64,000 nucleotides of DNA from Legionella_C dresdenensis (GCF_042649825.1 NZ_JBHSAB010000021.1:1-64000), one strand, 5' to 3'; shown: positions 1 to 8,880, counted from the first letter of the stretch. The notes: a model not told the origin generated them from the sequence alone. Translations and numbers: made by a program.

Positions 1-84
1 TCAAGCCCAAGCCCTGCGGGTGCGCTAATCGCGCAGGCTTGACTGACTATAAAAAAAGGGTTGACAAAAGTCTTCTCATAGAAG

Positions 85-352
85 GTTGGGCTGTAAAGCC
101 CATGGCCGTCAAGCTAAGCCAGGTACACAGGAAATTAGAATAGTAAATGTACAAAATTCCTTAACTGCCTGCTATGGGTTTTACAGCACATATTCGTTCG
201 GCCTGAGGAAAATGCGGAGCATTTGTCTCGAAGGCGTGGCACTGTACCACAGGCTTCGAGACAGCGCTAACGCGCTTCCTCAGCCCGAATGATATTGTGA
301 AATATAGAAATTTAATTCCTTAGCTTGACGGCTATGGGCTGTAAAGCCCAAC
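85..352. repeat. MITE-like palindromic repeat element, 268 bp
   Basis: The ends form 34-bp terminal inverted repeats (85-118 and 319-352). Both begin GTTGGGCT and end CAAGCTAAG on the inside, with about 3 mismatches. The centre holds nested palindromes: a TCTCGAAGGC...GCTTCGAGA stem and CTGAGGAA...TTCCTCAG flanks. A near-identical copy in inverted orientation lies at 59871-60157, and a diverged copy at about 53718-53897. No transposase or plausible gene lies inside, so it resembles a non-autonomous miniature element. The short ORF across it is a by-product of the palindrome. Confidence 0.85.
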
Positions 353-389
353 ACTCAACGTTTCAACAGGAATAACTAATGCCACCTGG

Positions 390-863
390 TTATAATATCG
401 TACAAACGCCTAATTGAGCGGGTGTGCAATTGTCAGAAAAGCATGGCTCAAGAATATCAATCACGCAGTTATCTGCGTCCATCTCAGGTGCAGTCAGCGT
501 TGTTTCAATTTGCCATTGCGGGATATCTTTTGTGCTTGATTGTAATTGAATGACAGAAAATTTTGCTTTCAAAAAACGATATTCCTGCTGAAATAAACGC
601 ATATTACCTTCAGCACTGTCAATATTAAGAGAGACAACAAAGCGCTGGATTCTACTAATGTTAGTATTATCACATACGGTACTGTAGTTTACATCCTGAT
701 TGAATATGCTAAGGCCAGATAAAGACCTGATGTAAGCGATGCTTTTACGCTCTTCCATCAGTTTTTCAAAATTCCTGTAAAAATCATCAATAGTTAAATT
801 TTCTTCAATGATATCGCCGTTGCGTGCAAAATTTAAAAAAATTAAATAACTCGTTTTATTCAT
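390..863 (-). CDS. hypothetical protein, 157 aa
   Basis: I do not recognise this protein. The ATG at 863 (MNKTSYLIF) is preferred over an in-frame TTG 15 bases upstream, although no clear Shine-Dalgarno precedes it. The product has no signal peptide or membrane segment. It is mixed alpha/beta in composition, with an acidic, cysteine-containing C-terminus (DNCVIDILEPCF). It is transcribed away from the tenA riboswitch and ends close to the MITE at 85-352. Its AT-rich codon use resembles the other accessory genes here (for example 52295-52990). It could be a lineage-specific accessory or effector gene; that is inference from context only. Confidence 0.6.
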   Translation of the reverse strand: MNKTSYLIFLNFARNGDIIEENLTIDDFYRNFEKLMEERKSIAYIRSLSGLSIFNQDVNYSTVCDNTNISRIQRFVVSLNIDSAEGNMRLFQQEYRFLKAKFSVIQLQSSTKDIPQWQIETTLTAPEMDADNCVIDILEPCFSDNCTPAQLGVCTIL

Positions 864-961
864 AATATTTTCTGGCAAAAAATGGCAACAATATACTTTA
901 TTTGATCTTTATGGTCAATTCAGTAGCCTTAATTATGTGCATGTATTATAACTGCTTTGGC

Positions 962-989
962 TTGCATTTATTTGAAATTCTGTTATGGT
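962..989 (+). promoter_or_regulatory. putative promoter of the TPP riboswitch-tenA transcript
   Basis: TTGCAT (962-967) and TATGGT (984-989) are separated by 16 bases. The expected transcription start is about 996, just before the riboswitch aptamer begins near 1003. The assignment rests on hexamer similarity and position. Confidence 0.45.
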
Positions 990-1002
990 ACTGCTTCATT
1001 TA

Positions 1003-1081
1003 ACCAGGGGTGCTTGCAGTGTATGCCGCAGGCTGAGAAATACCCTTTTAACCTGCTCTGGGTAATGCCAGCGAAGGGAGA
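1003..1081 (+). promoter_or_regulatory. TPP riboswitch (THI element)
   Basis: The conserved blocks of the thiamine pyrophosphate aptamer are in order: CAGGGGTGC (1005-1013), GCTGAGAAATACCC (1032-1045), ACCTGCTCTGGGTAATGCCAG (P4/P5 region, about 1051-1071) and the closing GCGAAGGGAG (1071-1080). The closing P1 strand contains AAGGGAG, which is also the only Shine-Dalgarno for the ATG at 1087. TPP binding should therefore mask the ribosome-binding site directly. No terminator hairpin with a T-run lies between aptamer and gene, so control is probably translational. The controlled gene is tenA. Confidence 0.95.
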
Positions 1082-1086
1082 GTGTA

Positions 1087-1776
1087 ATGCCATCATTGCT
1101 TTTCAATTTTAATTTGGTTCAGCGTTTTCTTATAAATAATGAGCAGTCATTAAATCGTATCTATAGCCATGAATTTAATCGGCAATTGTTTTCCGGCAGT
1201 CTGGCGCCGGAATCTTTTTCCTACTATTTACGTCAGGATCATCGTTATCTTCAAAATTATGCATCTATACTATCGAAGATTGCTCTTCGCCTTAAGCCGC
1301 AATACAGCCAATATGCCAGCTTATTTGAGCGGTTTGCAAACGATGTCGTTATTGCTGAACAAGAAATGCAGAAAACCTATCTAAGCGATTTGTCACAACC
1401 GGCACCGATAGAGAAAGCTATACAGGATTATCTGAACCATCTTTACGCAAAAGTAAAACACGAATCAGTTGAAGAGGCAATGGCAAGTGTATTACCTTGT
1501 TTCTGGATATACTGTGAACTGGGCCGACGATTAAAAACGCAGCCTGAGAACCGTTATCAAGCATGGATAGACACTTACGTCTGCAACGATTTCCTACTGG
1601 CGACCCGGCAAATGGCGGACATGGTCAATGAAATTGGCTGCGGCAAATCAGCAGCATTACATAGTGCAATGGAAAAGGCTTTTTCCGATTCTGTAAATCA
1701 TGAATTAGCCTTTTTTAACGAGTCAATTTTAGAAAATGAGCTTCAGATCTCTTACAATAGCGGAGGACTCTGGTGA
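1087..1776 (+). CDS. tenA: TenA-family thiaminase II / aminopyrimidine aminohydrolase
   Basis: TenA enzymes hydrolyse 4-amino-5-aminomethyl-2-methylpyrimidine to HMP, salvaging the pyrimidine half of thiamine; they act as soluble helical enzymes in the cytoplasm. The 229-aa length fits the family. The sequence shows the active-site signatures: Asp51 in QDHRYL, Cys138 in VLPCFWIYCELG (the nucleophile position), Tyr164 in the WIDTY segment and Glu206 near the C-terminus. The start is fixed by AAGGGAG six bases upstream, inside the TPP riboswitch. No other thiamine gene is in the window, so this is a stand-alone riboswitch-controlled salvage gene. The 3' end overlaps the convergent ankyrin gene by about 25 bp. 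Confidence 0.93.
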   Translation: MPSLLFNFNLVQRFLINNEQSLNRIYSHEFNRQLFSGSLAPESFSYYLRQDHRYLQNYASILSKIALRLKPQYSQYASLFERFANDVVIAEQEMQKTYLSDLSQPAPIEKAIQDYLNHLYAKVKHESVEEAMASVLPCFWIYCELGRRLKTQPENRYQAWIDTYVCNDFLLATRQMADMVNEIGCGKSAALHSAMEKAFSDSVNHELAFFNESILENELQISYNSGGLW

Positions 1777-3785
1777 GGCACAGCTTGTGTCGAAGCAGCA
1801 TTTAAATCCGCATTGTCGTTCTGGGAGTCAAACCTGAGCATGGTATTATTGGTTCCCTGGATTGAACGATTATATTCTTTAATAATAAATGTCATGCGTT
1901 TTGCCAGAGATCCTATGGGATTCAGCTCATTTAACCCGATTTCCTGATCAATTTCTTTGACTAAATCACTGACAGTAAGCGTTTTATCATTACGATATTT
2001 ATTGACGATGGCTGATATTTTCTGAGTGTGGTGACGGTTTAAATGTCCGGTAAAAAACAAGCCTGCGGATGGACCTACAACAGAATTCAGCTTGCAATAA
2101 TCAGCAAGCAAATCACAGGCTTTTTCGATTTGTGATTTTTGCCCCTGATAGAATTGGTTATATTTCTCAGGGCTTAAGTGGCGCTTTATTAGTTTCGATA
2201 ATTCTGAATCCCTCTTAACAAACCTGTCATTAAGAAAATTTTCCTTAGCCAGAAAGCTGGCTGTACAGCCAGGGCTTGCCAGTATTTCCTGAACAAATTC
2301 GTTCTTGCACAGCTCAATTGCAAAATGCAACGCAGTGCGATTTTTATTATCCTTTTGCCCTAAAACATGGGAAGTGCAGCTGGGGTGGCTGAGTAGCAAT
2401 CTGGCATTTTTCGGGTTGTTATTTTCGACAGCCCAATGCAAGGGAGTATTACTCCAAGCACCCGCTTTTGAGCTTAAAAGCTCAGGATTAGAAGCCAAAA
2501 TAGCTTTGACTAGCTCTTCATTATCAGACCATCTAGTTGATACATGCAATACCGAACCTGCATACCCAGAAGGCTTTAATAAATCGGGGGTGAATTTTTT
2601 ATGTGATTGGATTGCCTGATAGATTTCAAAAGAACAGCCCTGCTTAACGGCATGAGTCAACGCATTTGTATCTTTTAAGAATTCCGTAGTACAAACATCA
2701 CTGTCAAGTATCGCCTGAACAATTTCAATCCGCCCTGACTGAATAGCATATTGCAGGGCGTTTAATTTATTATCAGGATTACCCGATTTGGTTTCAATTG
2801 TTAATAAATTGGTTGTAAATTCTTTATGCGCAAGCAGTTTTTTTACATTCTCAATATCATTATCACGAATTAGCAAATGCAAAAGAGTCCCCTGATTTTT
2901 CTCCGGTCGCATTCCCAGTGAGGCATTGCCTGGGGTTGGCGGGGCGATATCAATAAGGGCTTCGAATGCAGTTCCAAGACTAAATCGGCTTTGAAGGAAT
3001 AAATCAAAAATTTCTTTTTGTTGCTGCTTCGCCGCAAGGATCGCGGGTGTGTCACTGGCTCTGACTTTAGCGTTAACAATGTTATCATTACAATGCTTAC
3101 TATTCAGAATGGCCACAACAATGTTTTTATTTTGGCTTATTACGGCATAGTGCAACGGAGTATAACCACGATAATGGCTGGTTAAAATTTCTGACTCAAA
3201 ATCGTTACGATCGAGCACAGCTTTAACAGTCTGTTCTTGCTGTGTAACGACTGCAGCATGGAAAAAATATAAATCAGTAGTATTATTTTCCAGATGTCTG
3301 GCTTTTATTCGGGGATTTCTGCCAATATTGGTCAGACGTAGATTACAATTGGTAAATGTCACATTTTCCAAATTGATATTGCTTAAATCAATACCCCGCA
3401 AATCCCGGTCTTTAAATTCAACTTTACTATCTCTTGCTTTATCAAGAAGTTCCTGAATGTCGGAAGGGATTTCTATTTTATCTGAAGCCGGTTTTAGGCT
3501 GTTATGTTCATAATCCAGATTTACAGGCCTTGAATAAATCTGATTAATTTCCAAATTGCCGTAGGTTTGATCAATATTGGTATTTTTATGATTAGCTAAC
3601 AAGCTAAGTATGGCATTAGAGGTTGTCTTTCCGGCTGGAGGACTCAATGCCCACCAAAAAGCTGATAAGCCATTTGGCGTTACATTATTAATATCAAGAT
3701 CTGGATTATCTTGTAGAATCTGTCCAACTAAAGCATGATTTTGTTCATCAATAGCAGTTCGGAGCTGAATAATAGCTGGGTTCAT
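1752..3785 (-). CDS. ankyrin-repeat protein with conserved N- and C-terminal modules (effector candidate), 677 aa
   Basis: The N-terminus carries NGLSAFWWALSPPAGK (about residues 38-53), also found in the genes at 11591 and 62074. A pentapeptide-like block follows (DLRGIDLSNINLENVTF, about 128-144). Roughly eight degenerate ankyrin repeats span about 170-530; the clearest is NTPLHWAVENNNPKNARLLL. The C-terminus has a helical module (about 570-660: KACDLLADY, FFTGHLNRHH, GSLAKRMTFIIKEY) almost matching that of the 1000-aa protein at 11591-14593. Compared with its two paralogues it lacks a middle region of about 470 residues. The ATG at 3785 is chosen; an in-frame TTG lies nine bases upstream. 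Ankyrin proteins of this kind in Legionella and Coxiella are often Dot/Icm effectors, so a host-targeted role is inferred. Confidence 0.88.
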   Translation of the reverse strand: MNPAIIQLRTAIDEQNHALVGQILQDNPDLDINNVTPNGLSAFWWALSPPAGKTTSNAILSLLANHKNTNIDQTYGNLEINQIYSRPVNLDYEHNSLKPASDKIEIPSDIQELLDKARDSKVEFKDRDLRGIDLSNINLENVTFTNCNLRLTNIGRNPRIKARHLENNTTDLYFFHAAVVTQQEQTVKAVLDRNDFESEILTSHYRGYTPLHYAVISQNKNIVVAILNSKHCNDNIVNAKVRASDTPAILAAKQQQKEIFDLFLQSRFSLGTAFEALIDIAPPTPGNASLGMRPEKNQGTLLHLLIRDNDIENVKKLLAHKEFTTNLLTIETKSGNPDNKLNALQYAIQSGRIEIVQAILDSDVCTTEFLKDTNALTHAVKQGCSFEIYQAIQSHKKFTPDLLKPSGYAGSVLHVSTRWSDNEELVKAILASNPELLSSKAGAWSNTPLHWAVENNNPKNARLLLSHPSCTSHVLGQKDNKNRTALHFAIELCKNEFVQEILASPGCTASFLAKENFLNDRFVKRDSELSKLIKRHLSPEKYNQFYQGQKSQIEKACDLLADYCKLNSVVGPSAGLFFTGHLNRHHTQKISAIVNKYRNDKTLTVSDLVKEIDQEIGLNELNPIGSLAKRMTFIIKEYNRSIQGTNNTMLRFDSQNDNADLNAASTQAVPHQSPPLL

Positions 3786-3884
3786 GGTTTTCAAAATTTG
3801 GTCAGTATGGTTTTATTATAACATGAAAATTGGAGAAATGTGGGCTGGAAGTAGGTTGCTCTACTTTCTAAATTACAGGTGTTG

Positions 3885-3904
3885 GTTGGGTCGTTTGACC
3901 CAAC
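3885..3904. repeat. perfect hairpin between rne and the ankyrin gene
   Basis: GTTGGGTC and GACCCAAC form an 8-bp stem with a 4-nt GTTT loop. It lies 32 bp beyond the rne stop and 100 bp upstream of the ankyrin gene start. There is no T-run on either strand, so it is not a canonical terminator. Related hairpins (GTTGAGTC...GACCCAAC) occur at 61877-61898 and 61949-61969, upstream of the paralogous gene at 62074. Confidence 0.6.
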
Positions 3905-3935
3905 TCAAACTACAAATAGCAGGTCGCCTTATTCG

Positions 3936-5921
3936 TTAACCTTCCGTTGATTCCCGGCTTGCCGCTTCTTTCTTTTTGGCAGCGGCGTCTTTAAGCGGAA
4001 CAACACGATTTGCAGTAATATTACCTGCAGGCCGTTTACGCTGTTGGTTATTATTGTTGATATTACCAGAAGCAGCCTGGTTGGGTCTGTTCTGCTGATT
4101 GCCAGGGTTACGGCGGCGGCGATTGGCCTGATTGCGCTTGTCGCCGCTGTTAGGCGTTCTCATTCCTTGTTGCTGCTTGTTTTGCTGGTTAGGACGCTGT
4201 TTTTTATGGCGATGGCCGCCTGCACTGCCTGTTGAATCCGTTTCATTTTCTTTCTGAACCCCGAAAATGCTGTTCCACAAGCGTTTGATAAGGCCTGAAC
4301 TTGGCACTCTGGTACCTGATTTGGTGCTGGTAAAGGCTTTAACAGCAGGCTCATCCTGCTTGTTCGCTGATTGATTGGTACGCGCAATTTCCAATTCAGG
4401 TTGCTGAATCAGCGTATAACTTGGCTTTTTGTTCTTGCCGACGTTATCTTCTTTTAAACGGGTAATTGAGTATTGCGGCGCATGCAGATAAGGATTAGCG
4501 ATAATCAGAACATGAACATTATGGCGTTTTTCAATATTCAGGATGAAATCACGCTTTTCATTCATAATGAAAGTAGCCAAATCAACTGGTAATTGAACCT
4601 GTACTTCAGCGGTCTTTTCCTTTAAGGCTTCTTCTTCAATCAGGCGGACAATAGACAAGCCATGTGATTGAATATTGCGTACAGTACCACGGCCTTCGCA
4701 GCGCGGGCAGACTTCCTGTGAGTTTTCACCCAGAGAGAGCCTTAAGCGCTGACGCGACATTTCCAGTAAACCAAATCGTGAAATACGGCCAACCTGAATA
4801 CGCGCACGATCGGCGCGTAACGCTTCTTTAAGCCTGTTTTCCACTTCTCTCTGATTTTTAGCAGAGCTCATATCGATGAAATCGATAACCACCAGGCCGC
4901 CCAGGTCGCGCAGGCGTAATTGACGGGCAATTTCATCGGCTGCTTCCAGGTTGGTATTCAGTGCAGTCGCTTCGATGTCTGAACCGCTTGTTGCTTTCGC
5001 CGAGTTAATATCGATTGATACCAGCGCTTCGGTTCGGTCGATAACCAGAGCACCGCCTGACGGCAGTGGAACTTCACGCTGATACGCTGTTTCGATTTGG
5101 CTTTCAACCTGATAGAAATTAAACAACGGAACGGCGTTATTATACAGTTTGAGGTTTGGTAAAAAGTCAGGTTTAACCTGTTCAATGTATTGTTTTGCTT
5201 TTACATAAGAAATCTGATCGTCAATGATGATTTCAGAAATCGATTTCCGTAAGTTATCACGAATAGAGCGGATAATAACATCGCCTTCCTGATGAATCAG
5301 ACAGGGCGCCAATTGAGTTGAATAAGCATGACGGATAGCCTGCCATTGATTGCAAAGCATATCCAGATCAGCCTGTAACTCATCAGTGCCTTTGCCGACA
5401 CCCGCAGTACGGATAATCAGCCCCATATCTTCCGGTAATTGCAGCCCATTAAGGGTTTCACGCAATTCGTCGCGATCATCGCCTTCAATACGCCGTGATA
5501 TGCCGCCTGAATTGGGATTATTGGGCATGAGTACCAGATAGCAGCCAGCCAGCGTGATAAAGGTCGTAAGAGCAGCGCCTTTGGTTCCGCGCTCTTCTTT
5601 ATCTACCTGAATCAGCAACTCCTGGCCTTCACGTATCAGTGAGGTGATAGGCGGCTTGTCATCGCCAAATTCTTCCGGATTTCTGCTTAAGTACTCAGGC
5701 GCAATTTCCTTAAGCGGCAAGAAGCCATGGCGTTTGGCGCCATACTCAACAAAAACCGCATCCAGACTTGGTTCGCGGCGGGTTACAACCGCCTTGTAAA
5801 TATTGCCTTTTTTCTTAATATCCGTTGGACAGTCAATGTCCAAATCATATAAATGATGATCTTTAACCAGTGCAACCCGGATTTCCTCCATCTGGGTTGC
5901 ATTTATTAACATTCTTTCCAT
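3936..5921 (-). CDS. rne: ribonuclease E (short form)
   Basis: RNase E is the essential endonuclease for mRNA decay and rRNA/tRNA processing. The start MERMLINATQ matches the E. coli N-terminus; ATG codons at 5927 and 5954 are alternatives. Seen in the protein: an S1 RNA-binding region (about 35-125), catalytic aspartates in ALVSIDINSA (about 304) and GGLVVIDFIDM (about 347), and the zinc-link CPRCEGRG (cysteines about 405 and 408). After about residue 510 the sequence becomes low-complexity, basic and Asn/Gln/Arg-rich (RRRRNPGNQQNRPNQ). At about 661 aa it is far shorter than the 1061-aa E. coli enzyme, so any degradosome scaffold is small. It is divergent from rluC, as in many gammaproteobacteria. 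Confidence 0.97.
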   Translation of the reverse strand: MERMLINATQMEEIRVALVKDHHLYDLDIDCPTDIKKKGNIYKAVVTRREPSLDAVFVEYGAKRHGFLPLKEIAPEYLSRNPEEFGDDKPPITSLIREGQELLIQVDKEERGTKGAALTTFITLAGCYLVLMPNNPNSGGISRRIEGDDRDELRETLNGLQLPEDMGLIIRTAGVGKGTDELQADLDMLCNQWQAIRHAYSTQLAPCLIHQEGDVIIRSIRDNLRKSISEIIIDDQISYVKAKQYIEQVKPDFLPNLKLYNNAVPLFNFYQVESQIETAYQREVPLPSGGALVIDRTEALVSIDINSAKATSGSDIEATALNTNLEAADEIARQLRLRDLGGLVVIDFIDMSSAKNQREVENRLKEALRADRARIQVGRISRFGLLEMSRQRLRLSLGENSQEVCPRCEGRGTVRNIQSHGLSIVRLIEEEALKEKTAEVQVQLPVDLATFIMNEKRDFILNIEKRHNVHVLIIANPYLHAPQYSITRLKEDNVGKNKKPSYTLIQQPELEIARTNQSANKQDEPAVKAFTSTKSGTRVPSSGLIKRLWNSIFGVQKENETDSTGSAGGHRHKKQRPNQQNKQQQGMRTPNSGDKRNQANRRRRNPGNQQNRPNQAASGNINNNNQQRKRPAGNITANRVVPLKDAAAKKKEAASRESTEG

Positions 5922-6572
5922 TGCCATTCTTAAACCCCGTTCAGGGCGCAACACACTTAAATTGAGACAGTGTAAGGCAGTTATTTTTATTCAGTCGCGA
6001 TCCGTTATTACCTGTTATTTTATATTAAAATGACAACGGCTTAATGCCTGACAGGCAAGTTCTGCTTGCGTAATCGAGGATAAAAAAACGGTTTATCCAA
6101 ATCAATTAACGTCTCAGCAACTTAACAAAAAAACTTCTTTAAGCATAACCAATATCCACTCAGACCATATGCATGCCATCTTCACTCTTGAAAATGCATC
6201 ACCTTTATCATAAGCACTGGGACCAGCGTATTTTGCATTACAGGATTCTCACGGGTTTTTTGGATAAAAGAAAGGAATCTGTTCTTTGCTGTATGCAAAA
6301 CAGGCTGAAACCGTGTCAGGTATGTCTGACATGCACAGGTATCTGTCGAGTTCTTGTTCAATTTGACTCTGATATTAGGCTGCTTCCTTATATCTTCAAC
6401 TAAGGGAAGCGCGTTTTATTTTTAAACTATCTAAAATAATCAGCAATTAAACCTTTTTTAGTGGTTTATGCGTTATAATTCGTCCGCAAGAGTGTACAGG
6501 CTTGTAATTTCCTGACTCTTACAAGTAAGTATAGTACCAAAAAAAACAGCGACAGCAAATAGGTTTATCAGA
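5922..6572. other. rne-rluC divergent intergenic region
   Basis: These 651 bases lack a convincing gene. A 76-codon open frame (6173-6403) is Cys-rich, has no ribosome-binding site and looks like chance. The rne-proximal half probably encodes a long rne 5' leader; in E. coli such a leader mediates autoregulation. A consensus TATAAT at 6474-6479 lies 94 bp upstream of rluC. Confidence 0.5.
6474..6479 (+). promoter_or_regulatory. -10 element for rluC
   Basis: This is a perfect TATAAT on the + strand, 94 bp upstream of the rluC ATG. No good -35 hexamer is visible at the ideal distance; the T-rich CTTTTT (6453-6458) is nearest. Confidence 0.4.
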
Positions 6573-7520
6573 ATGGGTGAAGTACGTTATAACGAAATTA
6601 GCGCTGAGGAGGATGGGCAGCGCCTGGATAATTATCTGATGCGGATTTTAAAGGGAGTTCCCAAAAGCCACATCTATCGGATTATTCGGGGTGGTGAAGT
6701 CCGGATTAATAAAAAGAGGGCGCAACCATCATCCCGCTTGGCTGCCGGCGATATCGTGCGCATTCCGCCAATACGGACTGCGCAGGACAAGGAAATCCAC
6801 GTCGGGGAGAAGCTGGAGCAAAGGTTGAATGAATGCATTCTGTTTGAGGATAACGGCTTGCTGGTGGTTAATAAGCCTGCCGGTATAGCCGTGCATGGCG
6901 GCAGTGGCCTAAGCCTTGGAATGATTGAGGCGATGCGCAAGCTCAGGCCGGAGCTTACTTATCTTGAATTGGTACACCGTCTTGATCGCGAAACGTCAGG
7001 CTGTTTGTTGCTGGCCAAAAAACGCAGCATCTTGCGCGTTGTTCAGGCTGAACTGGTCAACCGGCAGGTTACCAAAACCTATTGGGCGCTATTGGCAGAC
7101 CATTGGACAGGAGCAAAGCATCAGCTAGTCGATGCACCGTTACATAAAAATACTTTGAAATCAGGCGAGCGTATTGTAACGGTTGATAGGAATCAGGGTA
7201 AACCATCACAAACCGAATTCCGTTTGCTTGAAAATTATCAGGATGCCTGTTGGGTGGAGGCAATGCCTAAAACAGGCAGAACCCATCAGATCAGGGTTCA
7301 TAGCGCTCATATCGGCCATGCAATCGTCGGTGACGATAAATATGGCGATCCGGCGGTAATTGAAAAACTTGATATAGGAAAATCACGACTTTATTTGCAT
7401 GCGCGCGCAATTCAATTTAACCTGAATGGCAAGGTGCTGCGTTTTGAGGCAAAACCGGATGAACGGTTTGCGCAGACGTTGAAATTGTTAAGAGCGAGGA
7501 ATCAATTAAATCATGAGTAA
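6573..7520 (+). CDS. rluC: 23S rRNA pseudouridine synthase RluC
   Basis: RluC converts uridines 955, 2504 and 2580 of 23S rRNA to pseudouridine (E. coli numbering). The 315-aa protein has an N-terminal S4 RNA-binding domain (about 14-70, with SHIYRIIRGGEVRINKKRA). The catalytic core carries HRLDRETSG, with the nucleophilic Asp138, and GRTHQIRVH further on. Its divergent position next to rne matches E. coli. The 3' end overlaps the following HAD phosphatase gene by 8 bp, which suggests a rluC-gph-pgsA transcript. Confidence 0.95.
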   Translation: MGEVRYNEISAEEDGQRLDNYLMRILKGVPKSHIYRIIRGGEVRINKKRAQPSSRLAAGDIVRIPPIRTAQDKEIHVGEKLEQRLNECILFEDNGLLVVNKPAGIAVHGGSGLSLGMIEAMRKLRPELTYLELVHRLDRETSGCLLLAKKRSILRVVQAELVNRQVTKTYWALLADHWTGAKHQLVDAPLHKNTLKSGERIVTVDRNQGKPSQTEFRLLENYQDACWVEAMPKTGRTHQIRVHSAHIGHAIVGDDKYGDPAVIEKLDIGKSRLYLHARAIQFNLNGKVLRFEAKPDERFAQTLKLLRARNQLNHE

Positions 7521-8172
7521 ACAGTATCGTCTTGTGGTATTTGATTGGGAGGGAACTCTCTGCGATACCCTCGGACAGGTGATTCATTGTGTAGAAAATG
7601 AAGCCAGGCGTTTGAATTTCGGCGAGCTGGATTGGGAAATCGCGAGCCAATCTGTTGAACTGGGATTAAATAACGCTATCCGCAAAGTTTTTCCTCATCT
7701 GTCGCCTGAGCAGCATTATGAACTTGTCAATGCTGTACAAACTGTATTGGTTTCACGCGGTCTGCAGCTTTATTTGTTTCCAGGCGCGAAGGAAACGATT
7801 GAACAGTTGCACCAAAAAGGCATTGATCTGGCAATCGCCTCCAATAAAGGCCAGCAAAGCCTGATGCGTGCGGTGCAACAGTCAGGCCTGGATGACTATT
7901 TTAAAGTGATTAAATCAGCCAGCCAATCAGAGCCCAAGCCATCACCGCAAATGCTGGAAGAGATTTTGGCAATTTATAGCCTGCCTGCCGGAGAAGCGTT
8001 AATGGTCGGCGATTCATTAAGCGATATCAAAATGGCGAAAAGTATTGGAGTTGATGCGATAGGCGTAGATTTTTATCACCAGAATTCCAGTGCGTTGATG
8101 ATGGAAGGGGCTTTGGGCGTTTTTCATGATTATAAGCAAATTGCCAGATTTTTAAATTTATCAGAAGAATAA
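7513..8172 (+). CDS. HAD-family phosphatase, phosphoglycolate phosphatase-like
   Basis: The 219-aa protein has the four HAD motifs: VVFDWEGTL near the N-terminus, ASNKGQ (motif II), the conserved Lys in KPSP (motif III) and MVGDSLSDIKMA (motif IV). It belongs to the Gph/PGMB-like subgroup with a helical cap after motif I. Motif I reads DxE instead of the usual DxD, so the general acid/base aspartate is replaced by glutamate; activity may differ from a typical Gph. It overlaps rluC by 8 bp, and pgsA starts 9 bp after its stop, so all three are probably co-transcribed. The substrate cannot be read from sequence. Confidence 0.85.
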   Translation: MSKQYRLVVFDWEGTLCDTLGQVIHCVENEARRLNFGELDWEIASQSVELGLNNAIRKVFPHLSPEQHYELVNAVQTVLVSRGLQLYLFPGAKETIEQLHQKGIDLAIASNKGQQSLMRAVQQSGLDDYFKVIKSASQSEPKPSPQMLEEILAIYSLPAGEALMVGDSLSDIKMAKSIGVDAIGVDFYHQNSSALMMEGALGVFHDYKQIARFLNLSEE

Positions 8173-8181
8173 GGATGTGTT

Positions 8182-8745
8182 GTGAGCAATATTAGTGGTT
8201 TACCCAATATTTTGACGCTAATGCGTATCTTGCTAATCCCAATTTTCATTATTGCTTTTTATCTGCCTTTTCAGTGGGGGCATGTGCTGGCGGCCATGAT
8301 ATTTGCGTTAGCCTGTTTTACTGACTGGCTGGATGGTTACCTGGCCCGAAAACTCCAGCAAATGTCGCCGTTCGGTGCGTTTCTTGATCCGGTTGCCGAT
8401 AAATTGCTGGTTGCCTGTACGTTACTGTTATTAGTTGGCGCTAAAGACATTAGTTATATTACCTTGCCGGCTATCGTTATCGTCGGCCGTGAAATCGTAA
8501 TTTCAGCCTTGCGTGAATGGATGGCGGAGGTCGGCAGCAGGGCGAGCGTAACCGTCAGTTACATCGGAAAAGTAAAAACAACCGTGCAAATGGCTGCGCT
8601 TTTATTGCTAATTGCCTTTCACCCAGCGCATTCGTGGTGGGGTGTAATCGGCTTTATTATGCTCTATGCGGCAGCAATTTTAACTATCTGGTCAATGATA
8701 ATTTATCTGACTATTGCCTGGCCGGAATTAACGAAAAAAAATTAA
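8182..8745 (+). CDS. pgsA: CDP-diacylglycerol-glycerol-3-phosphate 3-phosphatidyltransferase
   Basis: PgsA makes phosphatidylglycerol phosphate from CDP-diacylglycerol and glycerol-3-phosphate in the inner membrane. The protein is 187 aa. The CDP-alcohol phosphotransferase motif is complete: Asp48, Asp51-Gly52, Ala55-Arg56, Gly65, Asp69 and Asp73. Hydrophobic helices flank it. The GTG start is supported by AAGGA six bases upstream. In E. coli the order is uvrY-uvrC-pgsA-glyW-cysT-leuZ. Here pgsA keeps its tRNA neighbours, but uvrY/uvrC lie about 26 kb away. Confidence 0.95.
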   Translation: MSNISGLPNILTLMRILLIPIFIIAFYLPFQWGHVLAAMIFALACFTDWLDGYLARKLQQMSPFGAFLDPVADKLLVACTLLLLVGAKDISYITLPAIVIVGREIVISALREWMAEVGSRASVTVSYIGKVKTTVQMAALLLLIAFHPAHSWWGVIGFIMLYAAAILTIWSMIIYLTIAWPELTKKN

Positions 8746-8754
8746 ATTTAGTTG

Positions 8755-8782
8755 TTGACACTACCTTTTTTTTCGGTAAAAT
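8755..8782 (+). promoter_or_regulatory. strong sigma-70 promoter for the tRNA cluster
   Basis: A perfect TTGACA (8755-8760) is followed after 16 bases by TAAAAT (8777-8782). Transcription should start near 8789, ten bases before tRNA-Gly. Confidence 0.8.
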
Positions 8783-8798
8783 GGCAAACCATAACGAC

Positions 8799-8874
<76 letters not shown>

Positions 8875-8880
8875 GAATTT

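Noticed and set aside
7..39. Stem AAGCC-TGCG / CGCA-GGCTT resembling a terminator
   Set aside because: There is no T-run on either strand and the upstream context is outside the window.
86..292. 68-codon open frame at the window start
   Set aside because: It lies entirely inside the palindromic MITE and has no ribosome-binding site.
6173..6403. 76-codon open frame between rne and rluC
   Set aside because: There is no ribosome-binding site, composition is Cys/His-rich and irregular, and it lies in a divergent leader region.
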